64,000 bases of DNA, taken from a bacterium. GTDB lineage: Bacteria; Zhuqueibacterota; Zhuqueibacteria; Zhuqueibacterales; Zhuqueibacteraceae. Shown here in pieces: positions 7,524 to 15,560 of this stretch (its first letter is position 1; every line of letters starts with the position of its first letter). Location of the stretch: the NCBI GenBank assembly GCA_023150945.1, contig JAKLJX010000011.1:165836-229835 (forward strand). The letters run 5' to 3'. Below the pieces are notes generated by a model. The model saw only the letters and a program-made list of their open reading frames with translations, was not told where the DNA came from and ran no database searches. Made by a program: the position numbers and the translations under genes.

Positions 7524-7702
7524 GATGCCTCGGTCAGCAGCTGCAGGAATATTTTCTTAAAGGCTGGCCTTTCGGAGAATCACGAATAGTTCAGGCGAGG
7601 TGATTCGCACCTGATTTGCAAGCGCCTCGTCACCACGAAGTAGTCAACCACCTTCGCCCCGCCGCCATCGTGTGAATTCGCGGGCCTCATGCCGGGTACT
7701 TC

Positions 7703-8545
7703 TCACACCACCCAGCCGAGCAGCAGTGAAGCCGCGATGTAGGAGAATGCCTCGATCGCGCCGGCGCCGATATTGGGCGTGGCTTGCTTGACCAGCTCCG
7801 CGGTCAGGCGTTTGCCCGGCAGCAGCACCTGATCGGTGATCAGGCGGATGAGCGGCAGCAAGATCAAACCAAAAGCGAGAAAGCCGCCGAACTTGAGCAG
7901 CGCCTCCCGCCACGAGATGAAATCGCCGCTGACGCTGACACGCACGATATTGCCCACCGCGACCAACATGCCGGCAAAGGACACCCCGACCGCGACGTTG
8001 TCTTTTTCGAGATTGGCATGAACGTCATAAGGCAGCAGCCAGCCGTACACGCGGCTCGCCAAAATCAGCGCGGCCTGGCCCAGCAGCCAGAACACCGCGG
8101 CGGTGAGCAAATCGCCGCTGCCGGAAAGCGCGCCGGCAATGATCAAACCGGTGGCGATGTGGTTGGCCGCCACGATGATGCCGGTGCCGGCATTGCGGTC
8201 GCGAATGATCTCCTGCTCGTCATCGAACTTGGGCAGAATCAGCCAATCGTTCAGGAAGCTGGCGAAATTGAGCAGCACGATGGAAATGCCGCCGTAGAGA
8301 AAAATGCCGATGAGATCCTCGCGCAGGCTGGTGGCGGTGCCGGACAGCACGCCGCCGATGGCGAAGACCAAGCCGAGATGATAGCCGATCATCACCAGGG
8401 CCAGGGCGAAATTATCGCGTTCCAACAGTTCTTCGCGCAAAACGAAATGGCGGTGCAGGCCGCTGTACACCCATTTTCCGAGAAAGAAAAGCACGAAGGC
8501 CGAGCCGAGATAGACCAGGCCGGAAAGAAATTGATCGAGTGACAT
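7703..8545 (-). CDS. DUF350 integral membrane protein (duplicated)
   Basis: A 280-residue, highly hydrophobic protein with about eight membrane helices arranged as two DUF350 units. The internal repeat is visible: ERDNFALALVMIGYHLGLVF in the first unit and EKDNVAVGVSFAGMLVAVGN in the second, each followed by a glycine-rich helix. E. coli YjfL, next to the PspA paralogue YjfJ, is a DUF350 protein, so it likely marks the membrane site where the PspA/J-protein system acts; its molecular activity is unknown. It begins 15 nt after the lipoprotein gene and has a GGGAG ribosome site. The 554-bp gap on its 3' side carries two dispersed repeats and the next promoter. Confidence 0.85.
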   Translation of the reverse strand: MSLDQFLSGLVYLGSAFVLFFLGKWVYSGLHRHFVLREELLERDNFALALVMIGYHLGLVFAIGGVLSGTATSLREDLIGIFLYGGISIVLLNFASFLNDWLILPKFDDEQEIIRDRNAGTGIIVAANHIATGLIIAGALSGSGDLLTAAVFWLLGQAALILASRVYGWLLPYDVHANLEKDNVAVGVSFAGMLVAVGNIVRVSVSGDFISWREALLKFGGFLAFGLILLPLIRLITDQVLLPGKRLTAELVKQATPNIGAGAIEAFSYIAASLLLGWVV

Positions 8546-8560
8546 GCAATGCTCCCTCAG

Positions 8561-9277
8561 TTATTTGCCAAAACCACGGCTGCTGCGGCTGCGCACGCGG
8601 CTCATGTTGCTGCGCCGCACGCGTTCCTGCACTTTTTTCGAGAAGCGTTCCTTGGCCAGACGATCGCGCTCCAGCCGCCGTTCGAAAAACGTCTTGTGGG
8701 TTTCGCGGGTCTGCGTGCCGTTGGTGCCGAACTCACGGTTACGGCCGAAATAGGGCCGGCCGCCGGCGCGCTGCTCGCGATAGTCCTGCCAATCGTTGAA
8801 GAAGACCGGCCGGCTCATCATGCCGAAAAGATGGCTGAGCAGAGCATACTTGCCGTAGAATTCCCAGAAGGAATTGCCGCCGGCATCGGTTTGCCAGGTG
8901 CCGTAGCGCGGGTCGCCGACATAGTCATAGCCGGGCGGCGCCGGCAGCCCGGCCGCGGTGGTCTCCGGCGTTTTGCTGGCGAGGGCCATGCCCAAGTATT
9001 CGTCGTACTTTTCGTACTCACCGCGGCCGACACGCAGCCAGCCGGTCACTTCGGTTTTGTAGCGCAGGCTGTCCGCGGCGGCGCCTGGCTCGGCATGAAT
9101 GAGCTTGTAGCGGTGAAAATGATCATCGAAGAAATTGCCCTCCTGCTTCATGTCTTCGAGAATGATGGAATACTCCGGATAGCGGTCAAGCTCGCGCGCC
9201 AGGCGCTCCAGATGGGAACTCGGGCTGCACGCCAACAGCAGGGCGGCGGCCGGGACCAGCAGGGTGTTGCGCTGCAC
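8561..9277 (-). CDS. Putative lipoprotein of the PspA/DUF350 cluster
   Basis: A 238-residue protein starting with GTG (AAAGGA about 10 nt upstream). Residues 1-17 form a lipoprotein signal ending in LLLACS, so Cys17 is the probable lipidation site. The mature part is polar, rich in Tyr, Arg and Asp, with a strongly basic C-terminus (RVRRSNMSRVRSRSSRGFGK). I do not recognise the fold. Its position between DUF4178 (24 nt) and DUF350 (15 nt) genes implies co-translation and an envelope role in the same system. E. coli has a different small protein (YjfM) at an equivalent place, but similarity is not evident. Confidence 0.7.
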   Translation of the reverse strand: MQRNTLLVPAAALLLACSPSSHLERLARELDRYPEYSIILEDMKQEGNFFDDHFHRYKLIHAEPGAAADSLRYKTEVTGWLRVGRGEYEKYDEYLGMALASKTPETTAAGLPAPPGYDYVGDPRYGTWQTDAGGNSFWEFYGKYALLSHLFGMMSRPVFFNDWQDYREQRAGGRPYFGRNREFGTNGTQTRETHKTFFERRLERDRLAKERFSKKVQERVRRSNMSRVRSRSSRGFGK

Positions 9278-9301
9278 GGGACGATCCTTTCAGGAGGGCG
9301 T

Positions 9302-9865
9302 TCAGGAGAGTGAGGTGTCTGCGCCCGGCAAAATGTTGGTGAATTCGTATTCGTGCACGGGCTGGCTCAGCCAGGCGGCGAATTCGGTCTCACTCCATTG
9401 TTCCACCGTCACCACCGTGTCGTCCTGCTCGTTGACGTAGCTCCAATAGATGAATTCCTGTGCCGGTTCACGGCCGTGCTCATAGCAGTAGCCCGGCCCG
9501 GATTCCTCGAGATAATACTCTTTGTCTGCGAAGGTGAGGGTGTCGGGCGGATCCTCGTGCTGGCGGATATGCTGGCGAATGCTGCTGCCCAGCTCGCCGA
9601 GCGGCAGCCGCTGCGACCAGTACCATACCACTTCGCGCTGCAAATCTTCGCGTTCGAGCCAGCGGGTTTCGGATCCTGAGTTGAGCTCCCATTCCTCGGA
9701 GAGGTAGCCTTCGCCGAAATCATTGCGGGCATAGCCGGTCACCTGCCAGGTGTGGCCGGCGTAATCGACGAGATAGCCCGGGCGCAGCTTGGCGAGCACG
9801 AGATCGGTGAGCGGATCAAAACCGCTGTTTGACTTTTTGCTGTTGAAGAAATCACGCAGCCCCAT
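9302..9865 (-). CDS. DUF4178 domain protein
   Basis: A 187-residue soluble protein. Strand-rich segments typical of DUF4178 are LRPGYLVDYAGHTWQVTGYARNDF, WELNSGSETRWLEREDL and YWSYVNEQDDTVVTVEQWSETEFAAW. DUF4178 proteins recur beside DUF350, PspA-like and spermidine-synthase-like genes; their biochemical role is not established. It is the first gene of the minus-strand cluster, followed by the lipoprotein gene after 24 nt. The region upstream (9866-10830) has two identical palindromes that could regulate it. Confidence 0.75.
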   Translation of the reverse strand: MGLRDFFNSKKSNSGFDPLTDLVLAKLRPGYLVDYAGHTWQVTGYARNDFGEGYLSEEWELNSGSETRWLEREDLQREVVWYWSQRLPLGELGSSIRQHIRQHEDPPDTLTFADKEYYLEESGPGYCYEHGREPAQEFIYWSYVNEQDDTVVTVEQWSETEFAAWLSQPVHEYEFTNILPGADTSLS

Positions 9866-9951
9866 GCGGCCTGCCTTTCGGAATTGGGGGCGTTAGATGT
9901 GTGCAAGATCGGCGGAGAAAACCTGAGCTGGTCTCTGTCCAGAATTGTTGA

Positions 9952-9968
9952 AACCGCCCGGGCGGTGG
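9952..9968. repeat. Palindromic element AACCGCCCGGGCGGTGG, copy 1
   Basis: It contains the perfect 14-bp palindrome ACCGCCCGGGCGGT (9953-9966), with GAAAC and GTTTC on its flanks that can extend a hairpin. An identical 17-bp copy is at 10245-10261. It is about 90 bp upstream of the DUF4178 start, so it is a candidate operator or a dispersed hairpin repeat. Confidence 0.55.
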
Positions 9969-10244
9969 CGTTTCGGACGTTCAGTAGTCCTGCAGTCGTC
10001 TTCTGCGGAGGAAGCCGGTGTCATCGTCCCGTTATGCTGGACACATCTGCCCGGCAAAGACACTATTTCAATGCTCGAGAAAATGAGTCTGAATGACATT
10101 GCGACTGCACAGCTCAAATAAAGCAGAAGAATGAGCCATTGGCGTCCTGGTGTCACGCCCGCGAATATAGCGGCAGAAATTGCCAGAGTCAAGCGCGAAG
10201 CCGGTCGCAGATAAAGCCCCGGGCAAGAATTTAGTCATTTAAAG

Positions 10245-10261
10245 AACCGCCCGGGCGGTGG
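10245..10261. repeat. Palindromic element AACCGCCCGGGCGGTGG, copy 2
   Basis: It is identical to 9952-9968 and 293 bp away in the same orientation. Flanking AAAGA and TTTCTT extend the dyad. Confidence 0.55.
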
Positions 10262-10830
10262 GTTTCTTCAACTGGCTAAACATTTACAGCCCCGGCCATT
10301 GCTGAGTCGAATCTCCACCTTGCCGCTTGGAGCAACCGCAAGGCAAGGAAGATCGCCAACAGATGGCAAAGCTTTTTATCAGTTGGGTTGTTTCTATCTG
10401 TTGGAAGAATTCTTATGCTCTTGATTGAGACGATACCAGCGGGATTCCTGCAATTGCACTGCGGGCATGCAATACGCACGGGGGAGAGTCAAGGTTACGC
10501 GCAGCGGACGGAATCTTTTTGGAGGTAGGGGCGAGCAGGCACGGGGCGCCCGGCACTGGAAATCCGCTCAGCATTTCCCACCTGACATTGAATGCTCCCG
10601 TTTTCCCTTTCTCTTTGTTTGCATTCTGATCTTGAACGCTTCAGCAAAGCGTCCGCAGCGGGGAGAGATCGAGCTTTCTCTTGATGAAATCGAGGGTGCG
10701 GGTTAAATTGTTGAAAAGGGCAACAATCCTTCCGATTGTGAACGACAGCTGGCTGCTTCCTCCCGCCTGCTGCACCGTTTGTCGTTCTTCCGGAACGGGG
10801 AAAGGCTGCCTTGCTGAAGGAAAATTTTTG

Positions 10831-11595
10831 ATGCCTCCGCCCCAGTTGGTACTCTATTCGCCAGCGCCGCCACGCTGTACTTGCCGCTTTCGCGTTTTCG
10901 CCGCTGCCTTCGAATGTCACATTGCTCTTTCCGCCGCGAGTTTTCACAAGAAAATACACGCGGTGGGCGCGGACGCCGCAGTCGTTTGCTTTTGCTCTGC
11001 GCGAGCCGAACAAGCGCCGGAACTGCTCACGCTGGGAAGGTTGGACAGCCTGGTGCCGGTCATATCCTGCTCAGAGTCCCTTGACCCGGATTTCATTCAA
11101 CAGGCAGCACAACATGGCATAGACCGTTTTGTGCTGTGCGATATGGCTCCGGAAAAAATCAGAGACATTATATACGAAGCCATTCGCCACGGTGGGTTGA
11201 AAGCGTTTTTAGAAGCGCGCCACCCCGGCAGCCTTTCTTCTTCTCCGCATACGCATAAAATGATTGACGAAATCGTGCACTCCTTTCCGCATCGGTTGAG
11301 TGAATATGATATTGCGCGGCGTTTAGGAATCAGCCGAAGCTGGTTGCAGAAGCTCTGCCGGCGATTTTTCGATCTCTCTTTCAAGCAATTGCTGCGTCGC
11401 ATTTGGGTCTATCACGCCTTGCGCCTCATGCAGCATACCAATCTTGATAATGGGGAAATCGCGCTTCAGCTCAATTACAGCGAAGCCAGCAATCTCGCCC
11501 GCGATTTTCGCAAAGAGTTGGGGTGCTCTCCCACTGCGGCGCGCCTGCGCCTCGCCACCCAACGTCCGGAAAAATTGTTCCGTGATAAAAAATGA
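10831..11595 (+). CDS. AraC-type transcription factor with an N-terminal pseudo-receiver
   Basis: A 254-residue protein. The C-terminal part (about 150-240) is an AraC-type double helix-turn-helix: LSEYDIARRLGISRSWLQKLCRRFF, then ALRLMQHTNLDNGEIALQLNYSEASNLARDFRKELGCSP. The N-terminal 125 residues have the rhythm of a response-regulator receiver (QLVLYSPAP, ADAAVVCFCSAR, VPVISCSES, GIDRFVLCDMAPEKIRDII), but the phospho-acceptor Asp is missing, so control is probably not by phosphorylation. ATG 10831 was chosen for its AAGGA site; an upstream start at 10681 is possible. It precedes and may regulate the secreted-protein genes from 11715. Confidence 0.75.
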   Translation: MPPPQLVLYSPAPPRCTCRFRVFAAAFECHIALSAASFHKKIHAVGADAAVVCFCSARAEQAPELLTLGRLDSLVPVISCSESLDPDFIQQAAQHGIDRFVLCDMAPEKIRDIIYEAIRHGGLKAFLEARHPGSLSSSPHTHKMIDEIVHSFPHRLSEYDIARRLGISRSWLQKLCRRFFDLSFKQLLRRIWVYHALRLMQHTNLDNGEIALQLNYSEASNLARDFRKELGCSPTAARLRLATQRPEKLFRDKK

Positions 11596-11714
11596 GTGCT
11601 CGTTTGGAATCAAAAGTGCCTGTTTGGATTTTGAGGAAATATGAAAAGGCGTATCTTGTGGCTGTTGATTGCACGCCAAATGCGTAACATGGGTTTCTGA
11701 AGCAGGAGGTCAAG

Positions 11715-12569
11715 ATGAGGAAGGGAAAATTTTTGCTCACCGTTTTTGTGGGCTTCGCGTTGACAAGCGAAATTGCGCACGCCCAACTCACCATTACAAC
11801 CAGCGGGCAGATCGGGATCGGCGTCACCACGCCCGAGGTGAATACAAAGCTCCATGTCGTGCACAACAACCTCTATGCAGGCTATTTTACGAGCAACGTA
11901 AACAGCACAACCGCCAAAGTGCTGCGCGCGGAATACACCGGCAGCGGTTCTTATGATGCGCGCGCAGTCTATGGAAGGTCCGTGCCGGTGGCAGGCAAAG
12001 GATACGGAGGGGAATTTATTGGAGGGTATATTGGCATAGTCGGCACCGCAACGGCCGCAGGCAGTGGCAACAGAGCAGCCGTTATTGCAACCGCCGGCGG
12101 CGGCAGTTCCGTTATTTACGGCGTTCTCGCCTCGGGATCGGGCGGCTCGACCAATTACGCCGGTTATTTCAGCGGCAATGTGACGGTCACCGGCGCCTTT
12201 TCAAATCCCTCGGATGAAAATTTGAAGGATGACGTCGATTCTTTGCGCGCCGTGTTGCCGTTGGTGGCGAAGCTCAATCCCATAACCTTCACTTACAAAA
12301 AAGATCCCCAATATCAGCACATGAATTTGCCTTCCGGCACGCAATATGGCTTTGTTGCGCAAGATTTGGAAGCGCTGTTTCCGGATTTGGTGAAAACGGA
12401 GAGCCATCCCTCCGCAGAAGAGCAGGAAGGCGGCTCGGGCGGAGATCCCCTCGTGTACAAGTCCGTCAACTTGATTGCGCTCATTCCCATTTTGGTCGAA
12501 GCGATTAAAGAGCAGCAGAAGATGATCGATGATCTCAAAGCGCAAGTGAACAGCTTGAGCCAAAAGTGA
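11715..12569 (+). CDS. Secreted protein with C-terminal S74 (endosialidase-type) intramolecular chaperone domain
   Basis: A 284-residue protein. A signal peptide (MRKGKFLLTVFVGFALTSEIAHA) is followed by Gly/Ser/Ala-rich beta repeats like a fibre stalk. From about residue 168 it has an S74 chaperone domain: NPSDENLKDDVDSLRAV, LNPITFTYKKDP, YGFVAQDLEALFPDLV and a final trimeric-coiled-coil-like helix (AIKEQQKMIDDLKAQV). Such domains help fold phage tail spikes and bacterial surface fibres, often by self-cleavage. GCAGGAGG precedes the ATG. The next gene (secreted protease) starts 7 nt later, so they form one operon, likely exporting surface appendage or adhesive proteins. Confidence 0.8.
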   Translation: MRKGKFLLTVFVGFALTSEIAHAQLTITTSGQIGIGVTTPEVNTKLHVVHNNLYAGYFTSNVNSTTAKVLRAEYTGSGSYDARAVYGRSVPVAGKGYGGEFIGGYIGIVGTATAAGSGNRAAVIATAGGGSSVIYGVLASGSGGSTNYAGYFSGNVTVTGAFSNPSDENLKDDVDSLRAVLPLVAKLNPITFTYKKDPQYQHMNLPSGTQYGFVAQDLEALFPDLVKTESHPSAEEQEGGSGGDPLVYKSVNLIALIPILVEAIKEQQKMIDDLKAQVNSLSQK

Positions 12570-12576
12570 GGGCGAG

Positions 12577-14385
12577 ATGAATGCGCGCATGATGATGATT
12601 GCAAAGTTGACGGTGTTGGCAGCCTTGTTGGGCTTGGTAAACCTAGCCAAGGGACAACCGGATACTTTAAAATGCCGCAAGGAAATTTTTTCTTTGAACT
12701 CCGGCATTCATGAAGGTAGCAAAATTTCTTTAAGTTCGCCCACGCCAGCTTTTCGAGGAACGGTCCAAATTGCCAATGCACCATGGGTGAAAATTTATTT
12801 TGGCAATTGCGAGCTGGGGCAAAACAGCTATATCAAAATGATCTCGCTGGACGACGGCGGCTATCAACGCCTCAACGCCATCAGCTTGAAGCAATGGCAA
12901 AATACTTCGGCTTATTTTAACGGCGATGCTGTTGACGTGGAGCTTCCTGTTGACCCCGAGGATAAAGGGATTTTCTTTGAGGTTGTGGAAGTGGTCGTGG
13001 GCGAACGTTTGGGAAGTTTGAGTAAGAATGGAGGAGCTTCTCAAGTTACAAGTGATCCATGCAGTGGCCCGCTTGGGATATGCGGTGGCTTCGATGATCG
13101 CGTACCCACAAGCCCACTTGATCACGCTGTGGGTCGAATAAGTGGAATAAGAACTTCCGATGGTCTCTCAGCAACTGTAGGAACTGGATGGATAGCTTCA
13201 AATGGAGCTTATATAACTGCTGGACATGTTCTTGCTGATGTTACGAACTATACTCACTCAGAATGGCTTGAATTTAATGTGCCAGCTTCTGACCCTGATG
13301 GCACACCGCATTTCGCCCATCCAAATGATCAATATGCTATTGATATGATCAATGCTATGTGGGAATACCTTTACGATCAATATTGCGGGCGGGATTGGGG
13401 TGTGTTCCATTGCTTTCCTAACCCCAATACAGGGTTAGTACCAGTGCAAGCGCAAGATGCCTTCTACCGTTTATCCCTCGACAACAATCCAACTACATTC
13501 CGCGTTACCGGTTTTGGTCTTGATGAATGCCCACCTGGGACGGGTACCGCTACGCTAAGGAATTCCAGTAGCAATACCCAGCAAACCAGTACGGGACCCA
13601 ATTACGGAGAAGTAGGAAGTGGCAATTATGTTCATTGGAATTATGCCGTCGACATAAGAAATGGCAATTCTGGAAGCCCAATGATCCCCGAGGGTACTAG
13701 CTTGGCCGTTGGCATTCAAACGTGTGGTTCCTATGTCTGTCCAGATTTATTCAATCCCGACAATAACAATCTCGCCACTTCATTTGATTGCGATGCTTTG
13801 GAAAATGAGGTTAATACGTTTCCCGGGGCCAACATCGTTTATGCGGACAACGGTCATCCTTTTGCTACTGGAAGTGGCACTGTATTTCGACCTTATAACA
13901 CCGTAGCTGGAGCAGTTGCAGCCGTGCCAGCGGGTGGCATCGTAAGTATTGTCCGTGGGGCATATAACGAAAGCATAACCATCAATACAGCCATGACGAT
14001 CGTTGCGCCAGTTGGAAACGTTACGATCGGCCCAACACCGCCGCCCAAAATTGCTGAAGGCGGTTCTGGTACTGATCAAAAAGATTCCCCTAAAGAATCG
14101 ACATCGAAGGAATATAGCCTTTCCCAAAACTACCCCAATCCGTTCAATCCAGAAACAACGATTGAATATACGCTGCCTCAACCGAGTTTCGTGATCCTTA
14201 AGCTCTTTGACATACTTGCTCAAGAGGTAAGAACTTTGGTAAACGAATTTCAACAATCGGGAACTAAATCTGCGGTTTGGGATGGCAGAAATAATCACGG
14301 TCAACTCGTTCCAAGTGGTCAATATTTCTATCGACTCACCACAGATGGTTTTACAAAATCATACAAATCGTTGTTGTTGAGATGA
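12577..14385 (+). CDS. Secreted trypsin-like serine protease with FCB-type C-terminal sorting domain
   Basis: A 602-residue protein. Signal peptide 1-26; a beta-rich domain at 40-145; a trypsin-like domain about 180-390 with His217 (ITAGHVL), Asp273 (RDWGVF) and Ser365 (GNSGSP); a short parallel-beta-helix-like stretch about 420-490; and a sorting domain about 513-602 with YPNPFNPETTIEYTLP and a final FYRL...KSLLLR. The last domain belongs to the FlgD-Ig/type IX-type family that directs secretion or surface attachment. The gene is more AT-rich than neighbouring housekeeping genes. Its stop overlaps the next ATG by 4 nt (ATGA), so the two are coupled. Confidence 0.8.
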   Translation: MNARMMMIAKLTVLAALLGLVNLAKGQPDTLKCRKEIFSLNSGIHEGSKISLSSPTPAFRGTVQIANAPWVKIYFGNCELGQNSYIKMISLDDGGYQRLNAISLKQWQNTSAYFNGDAVDVELPVDPEDKGIFFEVVEVVVGERLGSLSKNGGASQVTSDPCSGPLGICGGFDDRVPTSPLDHAVGRISGIRTSDGLSATVGTGWIASNGAYITAGHVLADVTNYTHSEWLEFNVPASDPDGTPHFAHPNDQYAIDMINAMWEYLYDQYCGRDWGVFHCFPNPNTGLVPVQAQDAFYRLSLDNNPTTFRVTGFGLDECPPGTGTATLRNSSSNTQQTSTGPNYGEVGSGNYVHWNYAVDIRNGNSGSPMIPEGTSLAVGIQTCGSYVCPDLFNPDNNNLATSFDCDALENEVNTFPGANIVYADNGHPFATGSGTVFRPYNTVAGAVAAVPAGGIVSIVRGAYNESITINTAMTIVAPVGNVTIGPTPPPKIAEGGSGTDQKDSPKESTSKEYSLSQNYPNPFNPETTIEYTLPQPSFVILKLFDILAQEVRTLVNEFQQSGTKSAVWDGRNNHGQLVPSGQYFYRLTTDGFTKSYKSLLLR

Positions 14386-15503
14386 GTATGTATACAAAAA
14401 AGAAACTCATTGCAGCCGCCATCGTTTTCTTGCTTGCAGGAGAAGCTTGGGCCAACGTTATTCGCGTTCCACAGGATTATTCCAATATCCAGTCCGCCAT
14501 AGAAGCTGCCGTTGTCGGCGACACCATTTTGGTCTCAGCCGGAATTTATCGTGAAAATATCGATTTTGTAGGGAAGGATATTGTACTCGGCTCTCTCTTC
14601 TTGACAACGAAAGACAAGAGATACCTCCAAACTACCGTAATCGACGCCGATAGCGGAAGCGTCGTTACTTTTGTTAATCGCGAGACTCAGAATGCGCTGC
14701 TTTGCGGATTTACTATCACCGGCGGCACAGGAACAGTGATCGATTCTACCCGCAGAGATTTCGTGGGTGGCGCCGGCATCTTAATTCGCGGCGCGAGCCC
14801 TGTGATAAGAAGCAATTTGATCACACGCAACTCCACATGGCCGGCATGTTTCGGGTTTGGCGGCGGGATCGCGATTATGGATTCATCCAATCCCCTCATT
14901 GTGAGGAATGCTATTACTGCAAACGATATCATTGGACCATGCGCACATTTACTGTATTTTGGAGGAGGAATTTGGATTGATTCAACTTCCAATCCTATGA
15001 TCGGTGGGAGCTTGGAGAACGCTAATGATATTCACGCGAACAGTGCCGCTGATTGCATACAAATTTATTGCCAGGGCTCCGGCCGCCTCATCAATGCGCA
15101 ACATAACTATTGGGGTGAATGCCCGCCCGGTGCTTTTGCAATTTGTTCTGATCGGAGTATAGACTTCACTCAGTGCCTGAACGTTCCAGTCGTGAAAGTT
15201 GACGAAGCTAACTTGGAAATCCCCTCCCAGTTTCAACTCCTGCAAAATTATCCCAACCCTTTCACCCCCGAAACAACGATCAAATACACCCTTCCCAAGC
15301 CCACACTGGTGAAGCTTGTGATTTACGATATGCTCGGCCGGGAGGTGAAAACCTTGGTAAACGAGCTCCAGCAGCAAGGAGTCAAGTCTGTAGTTTGGGA
15401 TGGCAAGAACAATCACGGGCAACCGTTGCCGAACGGCCTCTATCTTTACAGAATTGTTGCCGAGGGATTTACGCAGTCGTCAAAATCGATTCTGCTGAAA
15501 TAG
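14382..15503 (+). CDS. Secreted right-handed beta-helix protein with C-terminal sorting domain
   Basis: A 373-residue protein with signal peptide (cleavage after AWA, residue 24). It starts with the parallel-beta-helix cap IRVPQDYSNIQSAIEAAVVGDTILVSAGIYRENI, followed by about six coils (GFTITGGTG, SNLITRNS, NAITAND). From about residue 283 it has the FlgD-Ig-like sorting domain LLQNYPNPFTPETTIKYTLP, LGREVKTLVNE, and ends SSKSILLK. Beta-helix domains of this kind often bind or cleave polysaccharides, but no catalytic set is obvious. It is translationally coupled to the protease gene upstream. The 58 bp to the convergent NACHT gene show no clear terminator. Confidence 0.8.
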   Translation: MSMYTKKKLIAAAIVFLLAGEAWANVIRVPQDYSNIQSAIEAAVVGDTILVSAGIYRENIDFVGKDIVLGSLFLTTKDKRYLQTTVIDADSGSVVTFVNRETQNALLCGFTITGGTGTVIDSTRRDFVGGAGILIRGASPVIRSNLITRNSTWPACFGFGGGIAIMDSSNPLIVRNAITANDIIGPCAHLLYFGGGIWIDSTSNPMIGGSLENANDIHANSAADCIQIYCQGSGRLINAQHNYWGECPPGAFAICSDRSIDFTQCLNVPVVKVDEANLEIPSQFQLLQNYPNPFTPETTIKYTLPKPTLVKLVIYDMLGREVKTLVNELQQQGVKSVVWDGKNNHGQPLPNGLYLYRIVAEGFTQSSKSILLK

Positions 15504-15560
15504 CACGGCGTGCGCACTCCGGCCATGTCCAACGCGCCCCGGAGGAACGAAGCGGCCGCC

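Larger units (their letters stand above)
9866..10830. other. 965-bp intergenic region between divergent DUF4178 and AraC-type genes
   Basis: No convincing gene is seen. Its notable content is a pair of identical 17-bp palindromic elements (listed separately). The rest is of mixed composition with short A/T-rich stretches near 10280-10420. It should hold the promoters of the DUF4178 cluster and of the AraC-type regulator. Confidence 0.6.

Noticed and set aside
7266..7589. A 107-codon gene in the repeat region
   Set aside because: The frame is made of CTTTGCG and palindromic repeats and has no ribosome site.
10495..11013. A minus-strand gene overlapping the AraC-type regulator
   Set aside because: It overlaps the start of a well-supported helix-turn-helix gene and has a non-protein-like composition.
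12577..15503. Type IX secretion machinery
   Set aside because: Only cargo-type sorting domains are seen; no Por/Spr/Gld component genes are in the window.
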